Shown here: piece after piece, positions 38,974 through 50,400 of the stretch | Layout of the letters: each line of letters starts with the position of its first letter | Position numbering within the stretch: position 1 is the first letter of the stretch | Source of the DNA: Luscinia megarhynchos | Taxonomy: Eukaryota > Chordata > Aves > Passeriformes > Turdidae | DNA: 64,000 nt | Reading direction: 5' to 3' | Assembly (NCBI GenBank): GCA_034336665.1 | Contig: CM067570.1 | Coordinates: 23,765,002-23,829,001, forward strand | Position numbers and translations under genes: made by a program | Notes under the pieces: generated by a model | What the model saw: only the letters and a program-made list of their open reading frames with translations | What the model was told of the DNA's origin: nothing | The model's database searches: none

Positions 38974-41900
38974 CACTTGTCTAGTGAGGTCCTTAGACAA
39001 TCAGCAGCCACAGCAGCCAGCCCAATATCCCACTATCCTACCTCCAGCAGGGCAACTTCGCACTCTAAGTTCTTACTGCAGCTGATACAGCAGACTGTTT
39101 TGCCTGGGGCTGAGCCAAAGCCAATATTCTCAAACCAAACCAAGGCAGCTCTTCTGGAAGCTCTGATTTGTAAGGTGCATGGCATGGAGAGAAAGCAGAG
39201 GGATGTGAACATTAAATTGCTGCATCCTAGCTGAGATGAGTTCCGTGTTTTCTCCCTTCATAGGGGATAATAGTGGAAAAAAATCCTTTTCAACTGAGCC
39301 TGGTACTTTCTGATCCAGTGCTCTTCATAACCCTACTATGCTGCTGAGGTCAGTACAATTGCACAAGCCCAGCTCCTCTGTGCTACAGCTCAGTTCAGAC
39401 AAGTGGCTGCACTCACACATCCCTGACTTCACCAGTGGCAGCCCCACCTATAACACAGAAGCAAATCCAGGTGGGAGCTGAGCCTATGAGGGACCAGATC
39501 CCACTCAAGAGCACACACACACTGGCACTGCTCTCCTCCAACAATCCGGGATGTAGCCACATCTCAGCTCTGCCACGGTCCCAGGGCAGGACAGAGCTGC
39601 TCAGGTGCAAGTCCACACCTGCCATCCCCCAGCACAACCAGCTTAAACAACAGCAGTGCTTGAATGCTGAGAGTAAAGCTGTTTCCACTAAAGACAGCTA
39701 CAAAGCTCTTAGTAAATCCAGTATTTTTGAACAAATGCCAGGCAGTTTATAACTGCTTACATATCTACAAAAAATATCCAAGACAGTCAGGATTTAAACA
39801 TGTTGATTTGCAATGTATGAATGATAGCTTACATAACAAAAATTAATCACAGTAACTGGTTTCAACCATATTCTGATAAATTATTGTATCAAGTGAATAT
39901 ATTATGGCATTTCTGTAGCATTTAAAGTTATGACCTTGATTGCACAGACTTAATTCTGCCAACATTCACACATGTTTTTTTTTAGGTATAAGCCCTTTGG
40001 TGTAATCATGGTCTGGGTGGGGTTTTTTTCCAAATGCACATGAAGGCAAAGTGCTCATAGAACTGAGATCATGTGTGCTGAACAGTTTCTTCTTACTTTG
40101 AATAGTATTTCATTCATAATAGAGCTACTAACAGCCTTTTAATTTGTTTATAAGAAACCACATATTTTATAACAACTTTTCACATTAAACATAAATAAAG
40201 GACAGAGTCAAAATCAAACATAAGCACTTTTTTTTTAAATTCAGACACCACTTAGTAAAGAAATTGAAATTACATGAGATGTCCAGGGTTGTAAAGAGGG
40301 CACTGATAGCTCCCAGTGAGTTCAATAAAACTACACCAGTTCATACCAGGAGGAAAGCAGTTTAGGATCCAGCCTAGCAACCAGATTGGGCATTTAAAAC
40401 AACGGGGTTGTGACTTTAGCACATATGTTTATGGCAAATGTCTCAAGTGCTGATCAAATTGATGGATGTTTTAAAAGCTACTGTTCATTAGAAATCTTTG
40501 CTTTATTACAATTTCAGCATAGAAGTTACAACTATATGATTATCCAAAGCATGAATTAAGAATCTATTTATGGATCATGAATTTAACAAGAGCACAGGGA
40601 ACAATTTTAAAGGAATACAGATAAAAATAATGCTATTAATGTTAGTTTCAAATTAATGAGGCAAGTTTAGTTGGCAATCATTCCTCAGGCTCATTAAAGA
40701 TATCTGAATGCAAATCACAAGAAACTTAAAATAATATATTTGGTTTATCCACTGGGAGTTTAAACATTTTCTTTTCATCAGAAGCAATAAACACAATGTA
40801 AATAAAGTAGCAATACAAATAAATCAGTTTTACATTCTCCATACTATCTCAAAGACTTAAACTGCAGCACCCTGTACAGTCAGATGTACAAGCAATGTGT
40901 ATGACATACCAGTGGACATGAATGCTTTTCCTCACTATGCCACCTGCAGAACCAAACTAAGCATGATACCTAATGGAAAACCCCCATTGTATGCTAAGTC
41001 AGCTCCCATATAGATTGAAGAGGTCATGTTAACAGAGAACCCAAGTGTATGCAATTTGGTGTTTCATTCTAGAACATGCCCATAATGAATACATCTCTAC
41101 CTGCTCACAATGTGGAAGGGGCAGCATCAGCTCCCCAGGCAACAACAGTCAAACACCTGATTCATTCTTCAATAGCAAAATATTAAATAAAACCAAAAGA
41201 ATGACCTATGTTCTCCCAAAGGGAAGATGATTTTAATTCTCAGTGACAACAGAACAGTTGTGCTCCCAGTCTGCAAACAAGCTGCCATAGTGTGTATGGG
41301 ACTACATAGAGATAAATTGAGGATGTATGGTTTCCACTACATGCTGTGTGTTGTGGTTCAGGTTAGAAGAAATGCAACAGCCGTGAGGAAATACTGAAGC
41401 ACAAAGACAAGCAGAATACAATTCTGACAGACTTTTACACCAACCAGGGGAGGCACCCTGTGCAAGTAACACCATACACCTTGGTCTGAAGAGTCACTCA
41501 CTTTACAAGAATAATGCTCATGATGTCCAAGGCTATTTTCATGAATAAGTGTTCATCAGTGAGACTAAAAGATCACAGCCTAAGGCATTATTATGGAAAA
41601 GTACCAATCTTTAAATAACTAACCCAGTATAACCAAGCAGGCCCTTTCACTGCCTTCAACAAGCATGATTTATCTCCTAGCCTCAAAATGTCCAGCTTTG
41701 CCTCCTCCAACCAAATTTGCCTGTCACTGACTTCTTTCATCTTTTTACCTTTTGCCTCTGCTTCCTGTGAACACACCTTTTCCTCATCCAAGTAGCTAGA
41801 TTTTGACCAAATGATCTACGGGGAATAACTGCACTCCAAAAAGAGCACAGGTATAAACCCATGAACTGGGAGCAAAAAAATCTGGGTTTCAGCCTGGGGC

Positions 41901-44900
41901 AAGTCATCCAGCCACACATGCCCACACACCAGCAGACCTGACATTAATGAACAAGAAAGCTTTACAGTGAAGGCAGGAAGAGACAGACTTGTCTCATTTT
42001 ATCCTAACTCATATCATCAGCTTAAAGTCAATAATTTGACTTGTTCTTCATAAGCCATAGCTGTAGTATGTAGTTTGTGAAGATGGGAAATCTCAGTAGT
42101 GCAATAGGAATGCTTTGTTTTGTTTCCAAACAGTGCCAGACAGCTCAGAATTGCTGAAAAGGGGCCAGTGCAGCACACAAAGTGGCAATAAGTCAGCCGA
42201 ATTAGAGCAGGCTGCTAAAACACTGAAACCCCCAAAGGGAAGTTTAAATGATAAATGAGAAGCAGAAAACCCATCTTGTATCATATTGACTAAATACTGT
42301 AAATATTAAGAATATCTTCCTCTTTTTTTTTGCACATTGACAGATGACTGCCACTCTTTTCCAAAGCGACACATCTATCATCATTTTTCAAGGTTTCTGC
42401 TTTGATTTAGACTTTTTGAAGAGCTGTAATCTTGAGGGTTTTTTTAATAAAAACTCCTTCAAGGATACTCAGATAGCTGCACCAGCTGCTACACTGCTGC
42501 AGTCTGCATAGCCATCTAAGTGAGGGTCTCACTGCAGATGTGGAGCTTGTTAAGATTCAGTCAAGTTTATGGATGCCTTGCATACAAATTAGTCACCCCA
42601 TCCTTAAATTATTACTGAATCAGGAAAAACTCTTACACCATTACAGAGGAAGGGAAGACAGGAGTTTTGGAATCAAATCTGTCAAGATTTTTACCCTTTT
42701 AGCCAACTATAGTGAAGTCATCTCTGAATGTCTCTTTACCTGAAGATGTCTGAAAATCCCACAAAATATTGTATCTCACAGCTTATTTGTCCTATTTAGA
42801 ATTACAAAAGCACAGGTGCTAACACTTTATGTTCTTATGACAGTGTCTATATACATAAAACTGTGCATCAAATCAGTTATAAAGATTTCTGTGAAGCTAC
42901 TAGAAAACAGAGTGAGGTGCAAGCCCCTCTAATGCACAAGAGAAAAAAAAAAATACTTTATAATACCATAGCCAGGAATTCAAAAAAATCAACAACTGGC
43001 AGACCAAGTCAGACAGAAAGCACATTTTTGTGTTCAAGGTCTGTAAAGAAACCCTTAGACTGTGAAAAATACGTTACAGGAAACTTCTGCCCCCACAGCC
43101 ATACCTCATTTTATCTCCTCATCTTTTCAAAACTGGCAGAAACCGCCCTGCAAACAGCTTTCCAACTGCATCAGAGAATCTCCAAATAAACCTGGAAGTT
43201 ACACACAACTACAGCTCTGCCTTTTCAATTCACCATGCTCCATTTACAGATTTTGAAAACCTGCTAACAAGGATATGGAATTCCTTGTGAGCTCCTTTGA
43301 ATGCTTGGGTTTTAGTTTGATCTGGCAGGTGGCTTTCATTTGTGCAAGGAATCCCCAGGAATTTTGCCACTGGGAATGACAGAAGAGACACATCCCTTCT
43401 GCTCACACCCCTTCTCCTGCCAGGAGACACAAGTTACATGATTCTGCGAGTTCATGCTGGTTCTTCAGCAGCCTGCAAGATGAGTGAGCTTGCAGCACCA
43501 CAGCTGAAATGAAGGAGCTGCATCCCAGGACACTTTCATGGGATCAGTGAAGTAGTTTGCAGGAAAAGGCCCAGCTGATGAATGGAATGCAATAAAACCC
43601 AGTTCCTCCTAAATTACCCGCCATGAAATGTACAGAAAGCTTCAAACTGCAGCAGTCTACTTGAGCTTCTGATCTTTAAACTGCTAGCAAGAACAAAAAA
43701 CTTCAATGACAAGAATCGATATGTTAAAGTTCAAAATGTGCTAAATGAACAGAATTTCTGTTCAAAGTCCTCTTCATTAACAGTTACTGCATATTTCACT
43801 GCAAGAAAAAAATAAGCAAGTCCTTATGAAGGCTGAATACTAATTTTAAAGCAATCAAAAATGCATAGATGTTTTAAATTAAAAGAAATGGCTCTCTAAC
43901 ATCTTGACTACTTCAACAGAAGCAGATGGTTTATATGGTTTTACTGCTTAATTAAACATTTTATATATTCTGTAAAATGGTATTTGATGGCATCCTTTCC
44001 AACTAGCTTTCTAAATTTAAATTACAAAGTAATTTTATGTACATACCATATTAATCAGATAACTAATTAAATATTCACATCTAAAACCAACTTACTGACC
44101 TGGCTTCTATCACGTGAAAAATCTAATTGCCCACTTCTTTCCTATTTCTCCTTTATGATAATACTAACTTATTCCATAATTATACCAGTTTCCTTTATTT
44201 TAAATAGTCCTAATTTAAAAGCAATTTTTTTTTCCTTTTTATCTCCTTTACAAAAACAGGATGAGATATTTTATGAAATGAAATATTAAAAGCAACATCT
44301 AACAAGATACATGTTTGGATGCTGCTGTAAAAGCTAGACATGGCTACTAATGAATGTGAGAGGTTTGAGATAATGAAGAAAGATTAAAGAACTCACTTGA
44401 AAAGCATTTCATAAGAGACAAAACAGTACGCTGTCCCCAAGCAAAAATAATACAGGTTACACAGTTCTACAAAGCCACAATCAGTTGGCAGGAAAAAAAA
44501 GAGGAGTGAAAAGAAAAAACTGAGCATAGTGGGAAAAGTTCTCAAAATCCTTATCAAGTACAAATTTGATGCAGTAATTCCAGCAAAAGGAAGGGTTTCA
44601 CAATTATTATGTATAGTTCCTGGCACAACTTTCTAGAGCTGATTCAAAACAAACAGCAGAAGGCAGAAATAGACAAAACAACAATATAGTCAGGGAGCCA
44701 GGGGGTTATTTAACTGTTTGACTACCAAAGACAACCTTAGACTAGAATGAGCTTCAGTCTGTTCTCTCACAGATCAAATAGGTGAGAAAAGGTAACACTG
44801 TGTGCACAAACAGCCCTGCTGAGTTACACTGCGGCAGAGTCCTTTCCCAGCAGGTGACGCGTGAGTTTAGTGACACAACACCAAAACCCAAAGAAACAAT

Positions 44901-46249
44901 AAAAAAACGAAGCATTTTATAAATCGGAATATCAACTTGAAAAAAATTACAGGAATACGATAAAACTAGGATAGTTAGGATTCAAAATTATCAGAATCCT
45001 CAAGACTGTATCAAAGCATTTGCTCACCATCTCTTTTAATGCTCAAATCAGGCAAAGACAATGACAAAATGAACAGCAGAGTAACTCGTGAAATTCACTA
45101 CCATTAGGAATCCAAATCCAAGTATTTGAGTGAATAATTACAGACATCCATAGCCTGCAAATATATAATAATAATTTAAATTAAAGATTGTTATTATTAG
45201 AGTTTTAATCACAACTGAAGATCCAGAAATGCCTATTCTTGTACTCTTCTAGCTAAACAGGAGAGCTTTTACTCATTACACAATATATAGCTCATTGCTG
45301 CACGTGAGTTTTGAGAGAAAACTGATTTTGCTCACTTGGAAACACTTCACAGTTACAAAAAACTCACTTCACACCAACATATTTCATATGCCTTGCATTG
45401 ATTTATATTATATACCACACTGTCATAATATGCCTGATTTTATGTATCATCATATGCTAAATGAGCTTTTAAAGACTGCAATGCCCCACTCCATCTGAAA
45501 GACCCCAGTGCACTGAATACACACATGAAGAAACAAACATTGCAACAAAGACCATCAGTACTTCTGTGTGCAGCTTCATTTAAATTCTGAAAACTGAAAA
45601 TTTAAAGCAAAGGCACCACCTACTAAGCTACTTTGTCACATAGCCATTGGGAAGGAAACATGTTTCAGCAGATATGTTTTTCATCATTAGCTTGACAGAT
45701 GTTGTGGTTTCTGTAATAACATGAATATTATAAACTAATTTCTCAGGTACACTATACTGAAGCATAGCTTCATATTTGCTGATTCAATAGGTTTTTTCCC
45801 AAAAATATTTCACAATGGAAATTTATTCAGGTAGCTGAAACTTAAGGAGCAAGCACAAAAACAATTCCCTTTAAACAATGAGCCTTAGGTATTGGTATAT
45901 TACTTTGACATTGTCAGAAGCAGAAGTAGCCAGAATTTATGATTGGTTCCATCTACATAAACGTGAGCAAGGGAGTGAACCAAAAAGAGACTTTTTGACA
46001 TAATTTCAAACAAAGCAAGTGCACAGAGGGGCAAACGGTAAGAAATACTCGATTATAGGCATTGCAATATAGTCCCAAATTATCTTTGAAACAGAAAATA
46101 CTTGCAAACACTTCTGACAGCGCCTATATATTTGATAACGTGCTTTTCAGGCCCTGCTCATAAAACAACGTAGGTTCTGTCTCCACAAACAGTAAAAACG
46201 GGTTATTAAGTGCTTAGTAGTTCTTAGCGCTGTGAGAACTTTTAAAGAA
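38974..46249. other. Intergenic DNA upstream of DNAJC10, no gene seen
   Basis: About 7.3 kb of mostly AT-rich DNA. A GC-richer block lies at about 39400-39660, with an (AC)n run near 39518. Open frames are short and lack recognisable motifs. Distal regulatory elements of DNAJC10 could lie here but cannot be identified by eye. Confidence 0.5.
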
Positions 46250-46437
46250 GCCCTCCGCCCCCGCAGGCTGCTAGCCCCCAGCGACTCCTGGGGCGGGCTG
46301 TGCGCCCAGGGCGCGGCCCGGAGCCCGAGGGAGCGCTCCTGAGCACTCTTTCCCGCCCCTTCCCGCTCCTTCCCGCCCCAGCGCGGCCCCGCTGCGCCCC
46401 CGGCCCCGAGGCCGGAGCGCCCCGGCAGGGCGCGGCC

Positions 46438-46457
46438 GCAGCAGCAGCAGCAGCAGC
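46438..46457. repeat. (GCA)6 repeat in the promoter
   Basis: Six GCA units plus GC inside the CpG island, likely length-polymorphic. Confidence 0.85.
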
Positions 46458-46483
46458 GAGCCCCGCCCGCGGCGGCGCGGCGG

Positions 46484-46491
46484 CCACGTCA
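46484..46491 (-). promoter_or_regulatory. UPRE core (TGACGTGG) in the DNAJC10 promoter
   Basis: CCACGTCA on the plus strand is exactly the reverse complement of TGACGTGG, the unfolded-protein-response element bound by ATF6 and XBP1s. It lies about 320 bases before the end of exon 1. Mammalian DNAJC10/ERdj5 is ER-stress inducible, so the site fits. No full ERSE (CCAAT-N9-CCACG) was found around it. Confidence 0.55.
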
Positions 46492-46502
46492 GCCCGGAGC
46501 CG

Positions 46503-46520
46503 CCCCGCCCCGCCCCGCCC
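46503..46520 (-). promoter_or_regulatory. G-quadruplex-prone run
   Basis: CCCC-G-CCCC-G-CCCC-G-CCC on the plus strand gives four G runs with single-base loops on the minus strand. It doubles as overlapping Sp1-type boxes. Confidence 0.5.
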
Positions 46521-46537
46521 GCCTCCGGCCCCGAGCC

Positions 46538-46558
46538 GGATCCCGGATCCCGGATCCC
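46538..46558. repeat. Three tandem copies of GGATCCC
   Basis: Exact 7-bp tandem triplication within the CpG island. Function unknown. Confidence 0.85.
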
Positions 46559-46791
46559 GCCGCCCTTCCGCCGGCGCCGGGGAAAGCGCCGCGGTCCCGG
46601 CCTGCCCCGCGCCCGGCCCGCTCCGCTCCGCCGCCCCTCCGCGCCGCTCCGCGCCAGGGGAGGGCTCAGCCCGGCCGCCGCCCCGCCCCGGCTCCCCAGT
46701 TCACCCCGGCTCCGGTCCCGCGGAGCTCCTGGGCGGGCGCTGGCCGCGGCTCCGGGCGCGGGGCTCGCCTGCCCGGCTTTGTGCTGAGGGG

Positions 46792-47084
46792 ATGACCCCG
46801 GCCCGCTCAAGGTAAGCGTGAGCCCTGCTCCGCCGCCTCAGTGCGGTGCGGTGTGCGCCTTTCAGTGCCACTGGAGCTGGGCGTGATTACCCCAGCTAAG
46901 GGAACGGTTAAGGGATGGTCTGCCACTTGTGTGGTCTTCAGAAAGAACCTAATTATTCACCCAGAAACTTTAATGTTCACCTAAATGTGCAGTGGCGGTG
47001 GGGTGCGTTACTAACCTGTGTTTATTGAATAAGTAGTATTTAATTGTTTTTTCCTCTGTGTCCTCTTACAGGGTGTCTCTTTAG
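46792..47084 (+). promoter_or_regulatory. Upstream ORF 1 spanning the first splice junction
   Basis: ATG at 46792-46794 near the end of exon 1 reads through the spliced junction (46811 to 47072) and stops at TAG 47082-47084. This gives a 10-codon peptide MTPARSRVSL. The -3 base is G, so initiation is plausible. It exists only if transcription starts upstream of 46792. Confidence 0.5.
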
Positions 47085-47426
47085 CAAGACTCGTGACATG
47101 AAGTAGAACAGGCATTTTGAAGAGCTCTGCCATAAATACAGCTGTATCTCTGAATGTTGGCACATTCACTGGAGACTCTTCCCAAAGTCTGAATCAGAAC
47201 CTGTGAAATTTCCAAAAGCTTCATAATGGAGTTTTTAGCATCCAAAGGAGATTATATTAGATACTTCAAAAGGCCTTTATTGCTAGTTTTAGTATGTGTA
47301 ATTGTTCTTGTGTGCACTGATCAGGACTACTATAGTTTACTTGGAGTATCCAAAGAAGCAAGTAGTAGAGAAATACGACAGGCATTCAAAAAGTTGGCAT
47401 TAAAATTGCACCCTGACAAAAATCAG
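47072..47426 (+). CDS. DNAJC10: DNAJC10 exon 2: leader, signal peptide, start of J domain
   Basis: Acceptor cctcttacag, donor CAG|GTGAGT. The coding part begins at 47226 (residues 1-67). It holds a hydrophobic core [13 protein letters not shown] (about 18-30) and the J-domain HPD motif (62-64) needed to stimulate BiP ATPase. The first 154 bases are 5' UTR with two short upstream ORFs. Ends in phase 0. Confidence 0.95.
47098..47192 (+). promoter_or_regulatory. Upstream ORFs 2 and 3 in the DNAJC10 leader
   Basis: ATG AAG TAG at 47098-47106 is a minimal two-codon frame. ATG at 47154 opens 12 codons ending in TGA at 47190-47192. Both end before the main ATG at 47226, so ribosomes would have to reinitiate or leak past them. 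This is a layout often linked to translational control under stress (inference). Confidence 0.5.
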
Positions 47427-50400
47427 GTGAGTTACCTTTTTAAAAAGTCAAAGTTGTTGACTTAATGGATCTTAGTATTTAAACAAATAGCAGTTTTAAT
47501 TTACCAAAAATGTCTCTATGTTATTGTGAATTAGCCGCCTGATAATATAGTTCAACTCAGATTTTCTGAAGAATTTGCAAAAAGTGATAGAATGGTCATA
47601 CATGACTTTGTTGAATTTGGGCTGCATTAAATTGCTGTAGTAAAACCAGTCTAGATTCTTTAATTCTCACTACTGTTTCTGTAACTAGAGGAAAACTTAA
47701 TCATGTGCCATACTATGTTGGTAAGCTGTTGAGTTTTCCTCTTTCCATTTAGTTTAGGGGACTTGCTATTTCCCTACCCTAAATTCTCCTCTAAACATCA
47801 AATAAGAGCAGCCTGTTCTGAGACATCAGTCTCCGAGTATCAAATAGGACAGAAAAGATGCCTTGGGACTGCCAGGGTGTAACAGTGGAGGTTACAAAGA
47901 GCTCTGGACTAACTGGAGAATGGCTCAGTCTGTGCTGCCATATTTCTGAAAAACAAAGAAATCACTCTTAAACATCACTTTCTCCTTGAAATGGCTTGAA
48001 ATAAGCAGAAATTCACAGGGAATAAAAGGGTTTAGGTCTTTGTACATACAACTGCATGGAGTCCCAAAAGACAGCAGTATTTTATATGAGCTCCGGGCCT
48101 GCCTCCACTGACTACATTGGAGCCTCTGACAGAGCTCAGAGACAAAGTCAAATGTCAGCACTTGTAGATATTAAATGAAGGTTTGTTTCCTCTGATACTT
48201 TCAAAATAATGGCATTTGGGGTCAGATTCTGTCATTTCCAAGCATGCAGATGCTACTGAAGATTTTTCAACAGGTTATTTTCAACCTTAGCGATGACCTA
48301 CAGAAGGTAAACCTATTAGACAAATTCCGTAATGGTAATTAATTCGCTGTGTATCTAGCTAAAAAAAATCAAAGATCTTAAGAAAAAGTGTCTTTTGAAT
48401 GAAATGTGTAAGCAGAAGTTAAGAGAGCAGGACTGCGTGGCACATTTTGCACACACACTGCACCTCTGCAGATCCCAAACTTGGGTTCAAAATATGTCAA
48501 AATCAAAATAGTCTCCCCTGTTCTAATTTCCAAGCTACCTAGAACAAACATGCTTTTTTAAATGAAAGGAGGAGGCATCTGTCTACACTGTCAAGACCAG
48601 AAGGGAAGACTCTGTCTATAGCAGAGGTTTTGAGCGGGCTAAGCAGGGATTCTAGGGGTGGAAAAGATTATGGAGGAAATGGTATGTCTTCTTTCTTGAG
48701 CGTTTTCTTTAATTCCACTGAAGAGAGAGTATAAAGAGGGGTCACTGGGGAATGTACAGCCTCCTACCCGTTCACTTTGTATTTCAGTTGGTACTTTAGT
48801 GAGGATGGAAGAAATAAGAGGACACATCCAGCTTTGGGAAAGGAAAACTTCACTGTAGTTTGGTTTGAGATCACAGTGCAATGTCTGCATCTATCACAAC
48901 TGGCATCCTTAGCAGGGATACAGAAATATTTCCAAAGATAATTTTCTCAGCATTGTATGCACAAGATAGTTTATTAATTAATTACTAATTATAGTTTTCC
49001 TTACACAGAATGATCCAAATGCACATGAAAATTTTTTGAAAATAAATAGAGCATATGAAGTCCTTAAAGATGAAGATCTACGGAAGAAGTATGACAAATA
49101 TGGAGAGAAGGGTCTGGAAGATCAGCAGCAAGGAGGTCGTTACGAAAGCTGGCACTTCTATCGCTATGATTTTGGTAAGTTATGATGTATGTTTGTGATT
49201 TGTCTGAAACAGTCACAAGGAAATGCAATGTTCAGATCTATGTCAGAGCTTTTCACATGTTTCTTATGTATCCTCTCCAGATTTGTCTGCTCTGTAGTTG
49301 TCGCTCTCTCTCTCTGCTGGCCCAGTATTTTATTTACCCTGTTAAAGGCTACCCAAAAATGCAATCTGTTTACCTAGCCTTTTGTTCCTGCTGCTTGCCG
49401 TTTTGTAGGTCATCTAACTTCTTGTTTATTTTTTTAAAGTGGAAAGCTTTTTTTTCACCTAAATGTCAGCATTAATATTTCATCAGGATTCTTTTGTTTT
49501 TTAGGCAGGAAGACTTTTGTTTAGTATTCTTCAGGGGGATTTTGAGAGGAAATTTTTGCACTGTTAAGCCTACTTGATATGCAGTTATGCAATTAGACAT
49601 CATTAAAGAGGTAGTAGAAACTGAAAAAAATAAGAATCATACCTAAAATGGTCTTGATACAAGTTATTTAATGTTTGTCTCAAAAAGTTTTAGGTAGTTT
49701 TAGAGAAAGGCTGTAACAAATGATCCTCAGAGCTGTTGTAACAGGAATAAACCAAAATCTGGGGAACATAGTTTTTTGGGATGAAAGAGCTGAAAGGAAC
49801 CTCCACCTTGGCAACAATTTTTTGCTGGTGTTGTTTGATTTAATACATCCCAATCTTTAAGAAATAATGTCTGTGCAGTTTGAAATTGAATAAACCAGTA
49901 GTGCAACTATCATAGGAAAATACGAAAATTGGCCTAAAACTTTTTTCAGATAAACAGATTTAAGAAATTTTATTTACCTGAGGTTTCACTGCTTGATTAA
50001 GAAACAGTGTCCTTAAATGTCTATTAATCAGTGATTTAGGGAGCATCAATTTTTAATATTGTGTTGTGTGTGTATAGAAAAGTACAGCTTTATATATATT
50101 TACATGTATGGTTGTGCATATGTACTATATGATGTGAGATAGAAGTGGAAAGTAATATAAAATGTACCTTGTTACCTGTAGAAATTAATTTCTCTTGTTA
50201 TTTATTTGCATTTGATCCTTGTGTACTTCAGGTGAAATGACATCTCACCACGTTAGGTACTGTAAAAGATCTACAACCATAGTAGTGTAATATAATGCTC
50301 TTTAATTGTATTTTAGGCACTCTGCACTGCCTTTCTTGTATAGTTGAAGTAGTAGAGTGTTTTGTAGTGAAGCCCTAGGTAGGACTGGTTAGCTTTGCCT

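Larger units (their letters stand above)
46250..46811 (+). promoter_or_regulatory. DNAJC10: DNAJC10 CpG-island promoter and non-coding exon 1
   Basis: Abrupt change from AT-rich DNA to very GC- and CpG-rich sequence ending at the exon 1 donor (CTCAAG|GTAAGC, exon end 46811). It contains many Sp1-type CCGCCC boxes, an unfolded-protein-response element, a G-quadruplex-prone run and short tandem repeats, listed separately. There is no TATA box, as usual for CpG-island promoters with dispersed start sites. The transcription start cannot be fixed by eye. Open frames of 80-180 codons here are compositional. Confidence 0.85.

Noticed and set aside
38731..39234. 167-codon plus-strand frame
   Set aside because: Its first half is the 3' end of a CR1 element and the rest has no coding features.
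1..46000. Exons of PDE1A on the minus strand, expected upstream of DNAJC10 by mammalian gene order
   Set aside because: I looked for the conserved N-terminal coding exons and saw none. The gene probably lies further left.
46271..46815. Open frames of 171-179 codons on both strands in the DNAJC10 CpG island
   Set aside because: Very high GC removes stop codons in all frames. The peptides are Ala/Pro/Arg/Gly low complexity and overlap the promoter and exon 1.
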